From assembly GCA_913045265.1 (NCBI GenBank), contig CAJWQX010000061.1, positions 1 to 15,568 on the forward strand: 15,568 bases of DNA. The letters run 5' to 3'. Below are positions 14,979 through 15,568 of the stretch, one piece after another (positions within the stretch are counted from its first letter, which is position 1; each line of letters starts with the position of its first letter). A program made the position numbers and the translations under genes. Origin of the DNA: UBA11889 sp002313255. Lineage in GTDB: Bacteria > Pseudomonadota > Gammaproteobacteria > Pseudomonadales > Azotimanducaceae. The notes under the pieces were generated by a model. It was not told the DNA's origin. It ran no database searches and worked only from the letters and a program-made list of their open reading frames with translations.

Positions 14979-15568
14979 TTGGAACTCGAACTCACTGGTC
15001 GGCGCGCGCTTATCACGGGCGCCTCCCGAGGGATCGGAGCAGCGATCTCTGTCTGCCTGGCACGTGAAGGTTGTGACGTCACCCTAGTTTCCCGAACGAG
15101 AGCTGATTTAGACGCGGTTGCGACCGAGATATCCGACATTTCGAACGTGGCGGTATCGATCGTTGACGCGGATCTTTCGGTAAGCGAAAACATTGACCGA
15201 GTATTGGTCGAAGCAGGACACGTTGACATCCTGATCAACAATGCCGGAGCGATTCCTTCGGGATCGATTGAGGACATTGATGAACCTTCCTGGAGAGAAG
15301 CATGGGATCTCAAAGTGTTTGGTTACATCAATCTGATGCGTCGTGTCTTCAAGACCATGGAAAATCAAGGTGGCGGAGTCATTGTCAACGTGATCGGCGT
15401 GGCCGGTGAACGCCCAAATAGTAATTATGTCGTTGGAGGCGCGGGTAACGCCGCGTTAATGGCAGTGACTCGTGCATTAGGGGCTAGAAGTATTGCAAAA
15501 GGCATCCGCGTCGTCGGCATCAATCCCGGTCTGATCGTAACGGATCGAATGGAGGCGTTACTGAGGTC
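14979..15568 (+). CDS. Short-chain dehydrogenase/reductase, atypical active site (3' partial)
   Basis: Open to the window edge (196 codons seen). Reading from TTG at 14979, the only start near the N-terminus (an in-frame TAG sits 9 nt upstream), it gives the SDR Rossmann fold. The nucleotide loop is TGASRGIG (13-20), NNAG is at 87-90, and the post-catalytic INPGLIVTDRM is at 181-191. The putative active-site Tyr150 is present, but the usual Lys four residues later is Gly154. The Ser position before VAG is Gly140, and the tetrad Asn position in DLKVFGY is Lys112. No Shine-Dalgarno is visible; it begins 6 nt after the methyltransferase stop and is probably coupled. Family membership is clear, substrate unknown. 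The missing C-terminus holds the substrate loop. Confidence 0.85.
   Translation, partial: MELELTGRRALITGASRGIGAAISVCLAREGCDVTLVSRTRADLDAVATEISDISNVAVSIVDADLSVSENIDRVLVEAGHVDILINNAGAIPSGSIEDIDEPSWREAWDLKVFGYINLMRRVFKTMENQGGGVIVNVIGVAGERPNSNYVVGGAGNAALMAVTRALGARSIAKGIRVVGINPGLIVTDRMEALLR

Overview
The window looks like a conserved chromosomal segment from a gammaproteobacterium of moderate GC content. The main reason is the order pepA-holC-valS on the minus strand, divergent from lptF-lptG on the plus strand, which is a hallmark arrangement of that class. The presence of LptF/LptG implies a Gram-negative outer membrane with LPS. I see no mobile elements, CRISPR arrays, rRNA or tRNA genes. Gene packing is very tight, with stop/start overlaps and several TTG starts (hisF, valS, the terminal SDR).

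Layout, left to right. (1) 27-1082 minus: hemH, ferrochelatase with an internal cysteine-rich insertion. (2) 1089-3449 plus: hisH-hisF (both subunits of imidazole glycerol phosphate synthase), followed by a stop/start-coupled PIG3-type quinone oxidoreductase. The hemH and hisH start codons are divergent and only 6 nt apart, so each gene's upstream control region must lie inside the other's coding sequence. (3) 3454-8214 minus: pepA-holC-valS (aminopeptidase A, DNA polymerase III chi, valyl-tRNA synthetase), convergent with the oxidoreductase with 4 nt between stops. (4) 8293-10501 plus: a candidate 23-codon leader ORF, then lptF and lptG, the two permease subunits of the LPS export ABC transporter. 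(5) 10608-15568 plus: glcB (malate synthase G), an Eis-like GNAT/SCP2 acetyltransferase, a homocysteine S-methyltransferase family protein, and an SDR protein cut by the window edge.

No gene-free stretch exceeds 300 bases. The longest are 8215-8366 (152 nt, the divergent pepA/lptF control region), 10502-10607 (106 nt, containing an imperfect palindrome) and 6262-6331 (70 nt, holC-valS, containing a hairpin with a T-run).

Most genes are housekeeping, and I do not find a convincing undescribed multi-gene system. The points most worth a second look are the divergent start-to-start arrangement of hemH/hisH, the SDR whose catalytic tetrad keeps only the tyrosine, the possible translated leader ahead of lptF, the hairpin beside the valS start, and the five-cysteine insertion in ferrochelatase.
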